64,000 nt of DNA, taken from positions 216,206,154 through 216,270,153 of the forward strand of contig NC_081411.1 of NCBI RefSeq assembly GCF_030272615.1, in the 5' to 3' direction. A model generated the notes under the pieces. The model was not told where the DNA came from. It searched no databases and saw only the letters and a list, made by a program, of their open reading frames with translations. The DNA is from Cryptomeria japonica. Its lineage: Eukaryota; Streptophyta; Pinopsida; Cupressales; Cupressaceae. A program made the translations under genes and the position numbers. Positions 35,418-45,035 of this stretch are shown in pieces. Position 1 is the first letter of the stretch. Each line of letters begins with the position of its first letter.

Positions 35418-35858
35418 TGTTGATATGTGGCAATTGATTAGCAAAGTATTGTACACTCAACACGTATTCTCGTTGGGGGCCGAGCCCCGAGAAAGCGGGT
35501 GATAGCCTGCTGCGGGGGTTCGGGGGCGGCAGCGCCCAAGAAAAAAAAAATTGGACATTTTTTTTGATGAAAACCGACATTGTAATAAAACCCTTAAAAG
35601 GCCAACTTTGTTTGTTGCCCTAAAAATGCATGTTATAAGTGGCTGGAATGCTTAAGGCATTGTGAGGTTGATGTACTATTTTTTGCTGGATAATAAGAAA
35701 GATTGGACGGCTATGTATGGTGGACGTAACCCATTCTGGGCGAACCACGTTAAATCTTTGTGTTATCTGTGTCCTATTTTATTCCTTTATCTTTTGTATT
35801 TAAATCTGCATATAATTGCTACTTCATATTTGCTTTGAATCTGCTTGAAACCCTAACA
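35418..35858 (+). repeat. Copia-2 3' LTR with 91-bp GC-rich segment
   Basis: Preceded by the purine tract AAGTGGGAGAT. Same sequence as the 5' LTR except that 35476-35566 has no counterpart there. That segment is about 70% G+C in its first 65 bases, carries four G runs and short inverted repeats, then an A run and a T run, and is bounded by TTG on both sides. Confidence 0.9.
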
Positions 35859-37184
35859 GGCTACGCATGAGAAGGAGAAGATTATGGTGAAATCTTTGCA
35901 TTTGTAGCGAGATTGGAAGAAGTAAGAATGTCACTTGCTTATGTTGCATTTAAAGGATTTAAGGTCTACCAGATGGATGTTAAATCAACTTTTCTTAATG
36001 GCATCCTTGAGGAAGACGTGTACATAGAACAACCAGATGGATTTTCTTTATCTGAGGATAAAGATATGGTTTGCAAATTACATAAGGTACTATATGGACT
36101 GAAGCAGGCACCGAGAGCATGGTATGAAATATTGCATGCACACCTTATCAAGATAGGATTCCAGCGTACCAGTGAGGATAGTAACATATATCTTAAGACT
36201 GATGGAGACAAAATGTTGATAGCTGAAGTATTTGTGGATGATATAATCTTTGGTGGTGGTGATGATTTATGTATGGCTTTTGTTGAGGAGATGAAGAAAG
36301 AATTTGAAATGTCTCTTATTGGTGAAATTAAATTTGTCATTGGGTTGTAGGTCTAGCAACTGGATGGTGGAATATTTATCTATTAGAGTAAGTATGTTAA
36401 AGAGGTATTGAAAACATTTGGCATGGAGGATTGTAAATAGGTTGGTACTCTAATGGTGACAGGTTGTAAATTGTCTAAACAAGATGATTCACCATTTGTT
36501 GATGAGAAAGAATGTAGGTCCATGATTGGTAGATTGCATTATGTTGTTCACAACAGGCCTGATATTCCACATGTTGTTGGATTGGTTGCTATATTTCAAG
36601 AGGATCCTAAGGAGACTCACTTGGTAGCGGTGAAAAGGATATTCTAGTACTTGAGAGGCATAATAGATTATGGTTTATGGTATCCTTATAAAGGTGATTT
36701 TTCTTTGAATGTGTTTACTGATGCAGATTGGGCAAGCAATGTTGATGACTGGAAAAGTACTACTGGTGAAGCTTTTCTTCTTGGAGGTAGATTGGTTGCT
36801 TGGAAAAGCAAAAAGCAAACTTGTGTTTCATAGTCAACATCAGAGGCAGAGTATGTTGCAACATCAATGAATTGTACGCATGCAATCTAGATAAGACATG
36901 TGCTAGAAGGATTTAAATTTGATATGTTTGAACTGGTAACTATTTACTGTGACAACACTAGTGCAATTAATATTTCAAAAAATCTTGTGTTGCATGCAAG
37001 AACAAAGCACATAGAATTGAAATATCATTTTCCAAGAGAAAGAATACAGGAGAGACAAGTCAGAATGGAGTATGTGAAAGGCAAAGAGTAGTTAGCAGAC
37101 ATATTTACAAAACCATTGCCGAAGAAAATCTTTGAGTACCTCAAAGGTAAATTAGGGGTCAGGCCCCTACACAAGAAGAACTAG
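35859..37184 (+). pseudogene. Copia-1 RT C-terminal part and RNase H
   Basis: Continues Copia-1 RT in one frame without any indel to the end: [37 protein letters not shown], the catalytic F-V-D-D-I-I-F-G-G, then RNase H with FTDADWASNVDDWKST, S-E-A-E-Y, YCDNTSAINISKN and LADIFTKPLPKK. In-frame stops at about 35868, 36348, 36354, 36384, 36438, 36645, 36831, 36888 and 37089; most stand where relatives have Gln (CAG) and one where they have Trp. Confidence 0.85.
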
Positions 37185-37574
37185 GATGCAGGAGATGCAT
37201 CAATCCAGTGGGCTTAATGCCTATTTTTCACTATGGATTGATGAGATGCAGGCTACTCCACATAGGGATCAGCTTAGATATGGTTAGTAGAGATGTTGAA
37301 GGCAACATCAAAAAATTTGATGACCGGTGATACATATGTACCTTTAGCATTATTGTCAAAGGGGGAGAAGAAAACTATTAGACATGGGAGAAGAAATATG
37401 TTTGGGGAGAACAAAACTATCAGAAAGAGGGAGAAGAAATGAAGATGAATCAGAACCGACAGATAATGTGCAACATAGAAGAGTTGCAGAGATGTTCCAG
37501 AACATAGCAGAGTAGTATGAGTTGAATATGCTGGTGTTTATGTTGGTGTTGCCATAAATACCAAAGGTGGAGAA
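37185..37574 (+). other. Copia-1 pre-LTR region with repeated polypurine tracts
   Basis: Purine runs of the AAAGGGGGAGAAGAAAA type recur near 37358, 37386, 37402 and 37427, then the LTR-adjacent AAAGGTGGAGAA (37563-37574). Multiple purine tracts before the 3' LTR are characteristic of Sireviruses, where they may prime plus-strand DNA. Confidence 0.65.
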
Positions 37575-39050
37575 TGTTGGCATGATTGGCATAACTGATG
37601 CAAATGGAGAATGATGACTGAACCGGTAAAAGATTGTTGGTGATGACATTGTGATGAAGAGATTGAGAATGCATGATTGGATGACTTTGATCATTTATTT
37701 ATGTTTTCATTGATGGTAACTGATGTTTATTCATGACTACTGATGTTTACTTATGTTTTATTTTTTCATTTAAAACAAGAAACTAGGAATTAGGACCTTA
37801 ACCAGTAAACGAGGAAATGTTTTGATTGTAGCTAGAGATTGGTGATGATTGAGGCTTTGCGGTTTAGAATTTGAGTTTGTATCATTGTAACATACATCTA
37901 ACCAGAACTGCATCATGTTGTGACAACCAGAAGTCATGTTTATGATTTATGTTGATTTTTTGCTAGGGTTTAAGGACAGGTAATTATTTTTGGTTTGGCA
38001 GTGATCTACATCAAGTTCATATGTTGGTGATGACATGGCACAACCCAGGTGAAGTATTTGAATTATGTTTTAACATGATCAAGATGGAATTTATTGGGAA
38101 TGTGCAAAGTGCTTAGCGGAATGAACTAAGGGTTTGACTTTGTATCAAATTGAGTTGTTGTGATGAGTTATGATCAATCAACGGTTAATATTGTCTTGTA
38201 AAATATTGTAATAATTTGTATGATGATCTGATATGATCTATGATGATTTGTTTTGTAAAATCTTAATGTATCTAGGGTTTTAGTTGCCGACCTAGTTGAG
38301 AAGTTATTTATATCAGTATTGATGATGTTTATTAGGCCGGTCGGTGGTTTTTGAGAAGAGTGTGAAGCCGAACCAGAGTATGAGAGATCTGCTAGAGTGT
38401 TATAGATCTGGAGCATAATTGAATCTGATCAAGCAAGTAGTTGAGTGTTATACCCAGATCATTTATTGTTATTCCCTAAGAATTGCAATAGATAAAATCC
38501 CTTAACCGAGCAGGTCCTAACATGCCTTACATTGTAAATCCCCTAACAGGGTGGCTCAACATCTGAGTTTTAAATCCTCTTGGGAGGTTGATCCTATTAG
38601 GGCACATCATCTAAATCCCTTAACTGGGTGACTCCTAACAGGGTCTTCTCCTAATAGAGCATCGTTGTAAGCTCCTAACCGGGCTAGGCTCCTAATAGGG
38701 CACATTCCGAAATACTGCACAATTTTAGTGGGTACCAATTCCCACCGTGGTTTTTTTCTATTTGGGTTTCCACGTGAAAATCATGGTATTCATATGGTGA
38801 ATGTTTTGATGTGATGTTATGATTTACTTTCAATTTATGCAATGGTGAATAAACACTTAATGAGCAGCATTGATATATCATATTAATAGATGATTATCTG
38901 TAGATGTCGGTACTGGTAAATTGATTTGCTATTGGTTTATGTTTGATTTGGTGAATGTTTAATGAGTTTAAGTTTCAGTTTTTCAAGTGGTGTTAATACC
39001 GATTACCCCCCCCCCCTTCTCAGTATTAACCAGATCCTTTAAGATTAACA
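37575..39050 (+). repeat. Copia-1 3' LTR
   Basis: TGTTGGCATGATTGGCATAA to AAGATTAACA, 1,476 bp. Same modules as the 5' LTR, including the GGTTTTTTTC...GGGTTTCC motif near 38748 and a C run at 39005-39016. Confidence 0.9.
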
Positions 39051-39213
39051 AGGGTGCATATGTGATCATTACGTTCAATTAGTCATAAGGGGTGTATACA
39101 CATACATACATACATACATACACATACATGTACATACCTACATACATACATATACACATACATAAATACATACATACATACATACATACACATAAAATAA
39201 TTATATACACCTT
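39051..39213. repeat. array-like flank and CATA microsatellite
   Basis: Begins with GTGCATATGTGATCATTACG...CATAAGGGGTG, the same sequence that stands immediately left of the Copia-1 5' LTR and, inverted, left of 24100. It passes into (CATA)n from about 39095 to 39190. Confidence 0.8.
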
Positions 39214-39349
39214 AGGATGTATACATACACATGCATACATGCACCTCAGGACATGCTATCAGGGGTCATGTGTGGTCCTAAGGGGCCACACACATGACCC
39301 CTGATAGCATGTCCTGAGGTGCATGTATGCATGTGTATGTATACATCCT
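39214..39349. repeat. 136-bp near-perfect palindrome
   Basis: Left arm 39214-39275 (AGGATGTATACATACACATG...) and right arm 39286-39349 are reverse complements apart from a 2-base length difference and a few mismatches, around a 10-base spacer. The right-arm sequence then recurs as partial direct copies near 39375-39425 and 39485-39545. Confidence 0.85.
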
Positions 39350-39555
39350 GTGGCCCCTTAGAACCACACATGACCCCTGATAGCATGTCCTAAGGTGTAT
39401 GTATGCATGTGTATGTATACATCCTAAGGTGTATATAATTATTTTATGTGTATTTACATATGTGGCCCTTTAGGACCACACACGACCCCTGATAGCATGT
39501 CCTGAGGTGTATGTATGCATGTGTATGTATACATCCTAAGGTGTATATAATTATT
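39350..39555. repeat. two direct copies of a ~110-bp module
   Basis: GACCCCTGATAGCATGTCCT followed by (A/G)AGGTGTATGTATGCATGTG and CCTAAGGTGTATATAATTA occurs twice (about 39370-39450 and 39485-39560), each ending in TTATTTTATGTGTA. It shares the GGACCACA...GACCCC vocabulary of the palindromic array at 24.1-25.3 kb. Confidence 0.75.
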
Positions 39556-39795
39556 TTATGTGTAGGTGTGTATGTGTATGTATGTATATGTATGTGTGTG
39601 TATGTATGTATGTAGACCTATGTATGTATGTATGTACGTATGTATGTATGTATGTATGTATGTATGTATGTATGTGTATGTATGCATGTAGGTATGTATC
39701 TATGTATATGTATGTATGTGTATGTTTGTGTATGTATTTGTATGTATGTGTGTATTTATGTACATGTATGTATATTTATGTATTTATTTTCTAAT
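39556..39795. repeat. TATG/TGTA microsatellite
   Basis: Long interrupted (TATG)n run. A 78-codon frame of alternating Cys, Met, Tyr and Val across it is an artefact of the repeat. Confidence 0.95.
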
Positions 39796-39949
39796 TTTCT
39801 AAACTAATATGATATAATAAATACAAAAAAAAGAAAAATATTTTTTCAAAACTATTTTAAAAAACTAATTTTCTATCAAAAACTATTTTAAAAAACAACA
39901 ACATAAATTAAGATGATACAATAAATACATTTAAAAATTAAAATTAAAA

Positions 39950-40200
39950 AAATGGACTTAACACCGAAACCCTTCCGACCGGATCGTTGCAGTTCTTCTC
40001 GCCCTCCCACTTAACTCCAAGTCGCTCAATGCAAAATGAGGGGCTTGGGCAGATTTCCAGGTTTATATAGCGCAACCGATTTCTTCCCGGAAACATTTCA
40101 GCCAGAACATTTTCGGTCGGAAATTCGTTGCCACGTGAGCACTGCATGGCCGCCAAATCGATATGGCTGGAACGAGTATTGTTAGCCTAAAGTTTGACAC
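39950..40200 (-). promoter_or_regulatory. CpG-containing promoter-like islet
   Basis: On the minus strand a G-box/ABRE-type CACGTGGC (rc of 40131-40138) stands about 60 bp upstream of a plant-type TATA box CTATATAAACC (near 40058-40068), followed by about 100 bp with several CpGs and no early ATG. Base composition is far more balanced than the AT-rich repeats on both sides and CpGs are kept. It could be the severed promoter and 5' UTR of a gene. A 70-codon minus frame overlaps it (39944-40156) but would start upstream of the TATA box. Confidence 0.4.
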
Positions 40201-40219
40201 AGATCCGTACGATTACCTA

Positions 40220-41110
40220 TATATATATTAGATGTACATTTAATAGATGCATATAAAATTAAAATTAGATATATATACATCTTAATTGTACACATATCCC
40301 CTTAAGACATGTATTCAAATTTACACATACATGTTGTAATTTAATATCTAATTTCATACAAATACATTGAATGAAATGAATATGTACCCTAATTTAATTT
40401 AGATACATGTTAAGTTATTTAAATAAATTACAAATTATGCATATTTAAATTACAAATTAGTTATATACATCTTAATTGTACATGTCCTCTTAAGACATGT
40501 ATTCAAATTTACACAATACATATCTTAATTTAATATCAAGTTTCATACAAATTCATTTAATTAAATGAATACATCCTAATTTACTTTAATACATGTACAT
40601 ACTAAATTATTTTCAATAACTTACAAATTATGCATGTGCATTTAAAATTAGATATATACATCCTAATTATACTTGTGACCCCCTTAAGACCTATTCAAAT
40701 TTACACACATGGCCTAATTTAATATCAAATTTCATAGAAATGCATTTTTAATTAAATGAATACATGTCTTAATTTACTTTACATACATGTTAAATTATTT
40801 GAACAACTTACAAATTATGCATGTGCATTTAGAATTAGATTATATACATCCTAATTGTACATGTGACCCCCTTAAGACCTATTCAAATTTATACACATGT
40901 CCTAATTTAATATCAAATTTCATACAAATGCATTTTTAATTAAATGAATACTTGTCCTAATATACTTTACATACATGCTAAATTATTTTAACAACTTACA
41001 AATTATGCATTTGCATTTAGAATTAGATATATATACATCCTAATTGTGCATGTCCCCTTAAGACATTTTCAACTCATCCACATCCCAATTTACTTTACAT
41101 ACACACATAC
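40220..41110. repeat. AT-rich tandem repeat, period about 190 bp
   Basis: ACAAATTATGCAT recurs near 40430, 40624, 40809 and 40997, each followed by AAATTAGATATATACATC, CCCCTTAAGAC, ATTCAAATTTACAC and TTAATATCAAATTTCATA. About 4.5 units; the two central ones are the most alike. It resembles a small satellite. Confidence 0.8.
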
Positions 41111-41188
41111 TATTATTTAGCATGTACATTAGTCATACATCTTAATTTAATATAATTAGAAATATCATATTTAACTAAATAATATGGT

Positions 41189-41190
<2 letters not shown>

Positions 41191-41282
<92 letters not shown>
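41191..41282. repeat. (AC)n(AT)n microsatellite
   Basis: About 35 uninterrupted CA dinucleotides followed by a short AT run. Confidence 0.98.
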
Positions 41283-41362
41283 TAAATTAAAAAACTTGAA
41301 TGTAATTAATAATTTATCCAAGTTTCAAAACAAGTTAAGTTCTTAAATCTTATTAATTCAAT

Positions 41363-41623
41363 TCATGGGTCCAAACACATGTACTTTGGTGTACTAAATA
41401 GTTCATACCACATCAACCGCTCTTCAATAACACTTAATATTTTCTCATGGTCTTCACTATCTAGTTTCCCATTTTGAGACCACCCGCGACGTGGAACTGT
41501 ATGAAGAATTAGGCCAACAACAATGACAAAGTGGCTATATTGATATACCTTGTTGTCAATTTGATATTCAGTGAAATGAATCCCATGTTGAACAATTTTA
41601 ACTTGTTTTAAATATGTCCCTTC
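41363..41623 (-). CDS. orphan ORF fragment of unknown family, truncated by Copia-4
   Basis: Reading right to left from 41623, 86 sense codons run without interruption to TGA at 41363-41365. The frame has no start because Copia-4 begins exactly at 41624. It looks like real protein: balanced composition, landmarks H-G-I-H-F-T-E-Y, Y-S-H-F-V-I-V-V-G, H-T-V-P-R-R-G-W, D-S-E-D-H-E-K-I-L and L-M-W-Y-E-L-F. It predicts beta strands followed by one amphipathic helix. Several CpGs (CCGCGACG region) survive, unlike in the transposon DNA. I do not recognise the family. The upstream part should lie beyond the right end of Copia-4, outside this window. Confidence 0.55.
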   Translation of the reverse strand, partial: EGTYLKQVKIVQHGIHFTEYQIDNKVYQYSHFVIVVGLILHTVPRRGWSQNGKLDSEDHEKILSVIEERLMWYELFSTPKYMCLDP

Positions 41624-42740
41624 TGATGGTATGATGAAAGAATAAGTATTTGGTTAACAACTGAGAGGGGGGGATGAATCAGTAGATAGAAAAACTGATA
41701 CAAAATTCACCAATCTCAAAAATCAATCTCTCAAAGTAAACGTAGAACTAACAATGTAATACCACTATCAAGATAAAAACTCATAAGATAAATCAGTTGA
41801 CTGTTACAATAAATTAACAGTAAACAACTTCTTCTTTTTTCAATGCTTCTAATTATCATGACTTATCAAAGTAGTTACGTAGTTAAGTAAATCAACCATG
41901 AAAAGATAACCACAAATACATTCACCACTTGACACAAATATTTTTGACATGGAAACCCAAATCGGTAAAAACCACGGTGAGATGAGACTCACAAGATAAA
42001 TATCTGAACTCTTCTTAAGTTCGCCCTATTAGGAGCCTAGCCTGTTAAAGCTTTTCAAAAAGTCCTGTTAAGAATTGATCCTCTTAGGAATCACCCAGTT
42101 AAGGGATTGACTACAATGCCTTGTTAGAAGCAATACCCTGTAAGGAGTAACCTCAGTAGAGGATTTGAAAATCCAAGCTAATGGATCACCTTGTTAGAGG
42201 ATTTGAATAGTACCAAGCTTGTTAGAGCTTACCCGGTTAGGGGATTTCAATTATGTTGTAATTGTTAGAAAACAATAGGAGTTTGTTGATCTATCTGAAT
42301 AGCACTACACTTTCTTGATTAGATACATTTCATGCTCCTATGTGCCTTTACTCAAACTGTGGATACATCATCTAGTTTGGCAACCACACACTCAATTGAT
42401 CTGTGCCCACTCTTTGCCAACTCATTAAACTAAACAACTTCATCGACCCTATAAACAAATAAATCAGGTCGATAACACAACAAAAACCTAATTCCCATAG
42501 GGATTACAAACAAATCAGTTCAAGTATGACTATTGGATTACATAGCAATCTATGCACATCAATCAAGAAAATCTTGATCGCTCCTTGATCACCGCTTCAT
42601 CGAACTTAGTAACTCATCACGCGCTTTGCATTAGATGCAATACATTTGCACATTCCCTAGACAAAAACCATTACAACTCGCCAAAATCTCTTTGGATAGT
42701 CTTCATACAATAATCATACATGTCATAATAATTACCACTA
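41624..42740 (-). repeat. Copia-4 3' LTR, distal part
   Basis: Its left 810 bp align closely with 63190-64000, both starting TGATGGTATGATGAAAGAATAA on the plus strand. Contains the shared module in reverse (41948-41978), a G run (41667-41673) and reversed CCTAACAGG repeats (42020-42240). Confidence 0.9.
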
Positions 42741-44232
42741 TGTTGGTATGATGATATTGAGAAGGTTGTTAGAGATTGATGATATAATTGATAAAGGATG
42801 ATTACTGTCTTAATAATATTATTTTGTCATTGATGTCAAGCAATTGATTTTCTGATTCAGTATGATGTTGCCATATCTTAAAGAGTATGTTTTGATGAGT
42901 ATAAAGATGTCGGTAAGTGACACAAAAAGAATGTGAAAATGAAGGGGAGTAATAAGTTATTCAATGGGAAACTATTACCAAGTTAGACAGTGATAAGATT
43001 ATGTTATTTTGATTGTTTTGATATCCTATATATGTATATTCAAAGACTGAAGAAGAAGGAGAAAATATTTCATGGAACAGAATGAGTAAAGGTTTGATAC
43101 TATTATATTTTACTGAGCAAGGAGCTAGTCGGTAAACACCAAGGTTATCAGTGTCGGTTAAAGAAGAAAGATGTTACAAAGTAAAGTTCAGTATTTATCG
43201 AGTATCAACTGAGCAGTAACAAAATGCATTGGATGAATAAATACATTATTAAATGAAGGATGCCAATGAGCTAGAGATTTATAGAAGATTGGAATGTCAT
43301 GCAAGAAGTTTGTTAAGGATCAACAACAATGAAAATTCAAGAGTCAGATCTACAACACAGATTGAACGGTCATAATCGAGCACAAGTACCAAGAAAGGAA
43401 TACAAGTTTCAAGGCAAGATAAAACATTTTTCAGTTCGAAGGATTCAATGAACCTAGTCAAGTTTAAAGATCTAATGGCTAAGATTAATCATGGGAAATG
43501 TGATTAAGGAGATTAAGCGATTAGGAATTGCTTATAAATAAATAAAAGTTGATGAACAAAGGATGTGGGAAAATAGAAGAACAGTGATGTTGCTGAAGTG
43601 ATTACCGAGTACAGAATATTGAAGATCCGATTGAAGAACGGATTGAGAAGCCCAGCAAGGAGGAAGATAAGTCTTATGACAAGATTATTTTGAGCACATA
43701 GAGTCTGCTTTAACATTTCAAATGTGAAGTTGCAGATATATTTTATTACTGTCATTTATTTATGTAAGTGATAGGGAATCTCTTAACCAAGGGGACCTAA
43801 CAGTCTAGTTTGTAAATCCTCTAGCAAGGTAACATTCTGAATGAGTGTTTGAAATCTTTTGACAAGGTCACTTCTAACAAAGTGCAAGATTCTAATAGAT
43901 CTAAGGGAAATCCCTTGACCGGGTCACATCTAGAAATGTGTTTATGTAATCTTTAACAACATTGGCTTTTAACCGAGCATACTCTAGAAGAGTATATTTT
44001 CTTTGCGGGTCCGAAATCCCAGAGTGGTTTTTCCCTATTTGGGTTTCCACATTAAATCTGGTGTTATATGTGTTTTGTTGTTTCAAGTTTATCAGTGTAT
44101 GAGTTTGAATGATTTACAGTCATAGTTGCATATCAAGTAAGTTCTACTGAAGTTGAATCTGGATAGATCATTAGATTGTGAGTTTATCTGATTCAGTACC
44201 CCCCCCCCCCCCCCCCTCACATCTAACTAACA
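42741..44232 (+). repeat. Copia-5 5' LTR
   Basis: TGTTGGTATGATGATATTGA to ATCTAACTAACA. TATA-like CTTATAAATAAATAA near 43527, shared module at 44035-44060, C run about 44200-44216. About 70 differences from the 3' LTR by eye. Confidence 0.9.
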
Positions 44233-44234
44233 AT

Positions 44235-44246
44235 TGGTATCAAAGC
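44235..44246 (+). other. Copia-5 primer-binding site
   Basis: TGGTATCAAAGC, one mismatch from the initiator-Met tRNA complement, directly after the LTR. Confidence 0.8.
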
Positions 44247-44294
44247 TAGAACTCCGAAAGAAAAGTTTAAAGGAACTTGAGGCAAGATCCAAAG

Positions 44295-45035
44295 ATGTAT
44301 AAAAGGGATGCACCAAAGTTGAACAAGTCAAGTTTCTCCACATGGCAGAAAAGGATGAAGCTGCACTTATCAGGAATTGGAGAATATGCAAAATATTATA
44401 TGGAGAATGATTACACTGCACCTAGCACCTACCCTATGACAATGGAAGAGATAAAATCAAAGCAAGAACATATTCAAGCAATGATTGAAATAACATCGGC
44501 ATTGACCGACTCAAAGTTTAATGATCTAGAAGGTTGTAACGATGCCAAAGCTATGTGGAATAAGCTTATATATGTGTATGGTGGTGATGAACATGTTCAC
44601 AGAGAAAAAGTAGACAGTCTAAGAGGACAACTTGAATCCATGAGAATGAATGAAGGTGAGAACATAATCCAATATAGTACAAGGTTAAAGGAAACTGTCA
44701 ATCAAATCAAAGGAGCAAGAGGAACTATTGAAGAAAATGATGTAACAAGTAAGTTGTTGAGAACACTTCTACCTTCTTATGCCATTTGAGTCTCTGCAAT
44801 TAATGAATTAAGGTTTGTACCAAACATGCCAGTCTCTTTGGATGCTACTATCGGTAAGCTACATACTTTTGAGTTAAGTAATTTTGATAACAGTGAGTCT
44901 TTGGTAAATAAAGTTGAATCTGCATTCAGTTCTTTTCATCTTGATGAATCTAATGATTACAATGATAGAATATATAAGTATGCTGAAGGAAATCATAGTG
45001 GAGCAAGTGAGATATTTCACAAAAACATGGAATAA
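44295..45035 (+). pseudogene. Copia-5 Gag
   Basis: First ATG at 44295. Landmarks: SKQEHIQAMIEITSAL, AMWNKLIYVYGGDEHV, GENIIQYSTRLKETVN, LLRTLLPSYAI. TGA at 44787-44789 stands where Copia-4 and Copia-1 have Arg (CGA to TGA), and TAA at 45033-45035 follows. The frame is otherwise continuous into the zinc knuckle. Confidence 0.85.

Larger units (their letters stand above)
29747..35858 (+). mobile_element. Copia-2, Tork/Tnt1-like LTR retrotransposon nested in Copia-1
   Basis: TG...CA element flanked by GGATA (29742-29746) and GGCTA (35859-35863), a 5-bp TSD with one change. It lies in Copia-1 RT and removing it restores the K-G-Y-A junction. Itself interrupted by solo LTR-3; without that it is about 4.9 kb, normal for a Tork-type Copia. 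Gag zinc knuckle, protease, integrase and YVDD-type RT are all recognisable. Confidence 0.9.
25336..39050 (+). mobile_element. Copia-1, Sirevirus-like LTR retrotransposon, interrupted by Copia-2
   Basis: Both LTRs begin TGTTGGCATGATT and end in (A)TTA(A/T)CA. GGGTG precedes the 5' LTR (25331-25335), and AGGGTG follows the 3' LTR (39051-39056), a TSD with one extra base. Internal order is gag, protease, integrase, RT, RNase H, normal for Copia. After subtracting the 6.1-kb Copia-2 the element is about 7.6 kb. Every protein domain contains stops, so it is non-autonomous now. Confidence 0.9.

Noticed and set aside
39558-39794. 78-codon frame rich in Cys, Met, Tyr, Val
   Set aside because: It is a direct translation of the TATG/TGTA microsatellite.
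43901-44086. Minus-strand frame repeated at 56684-56896 and 4155-4361
   Set aside because: These are antisense shadows of homologous LTRs; repeated occurrence reflects the LTR, not a gene family.
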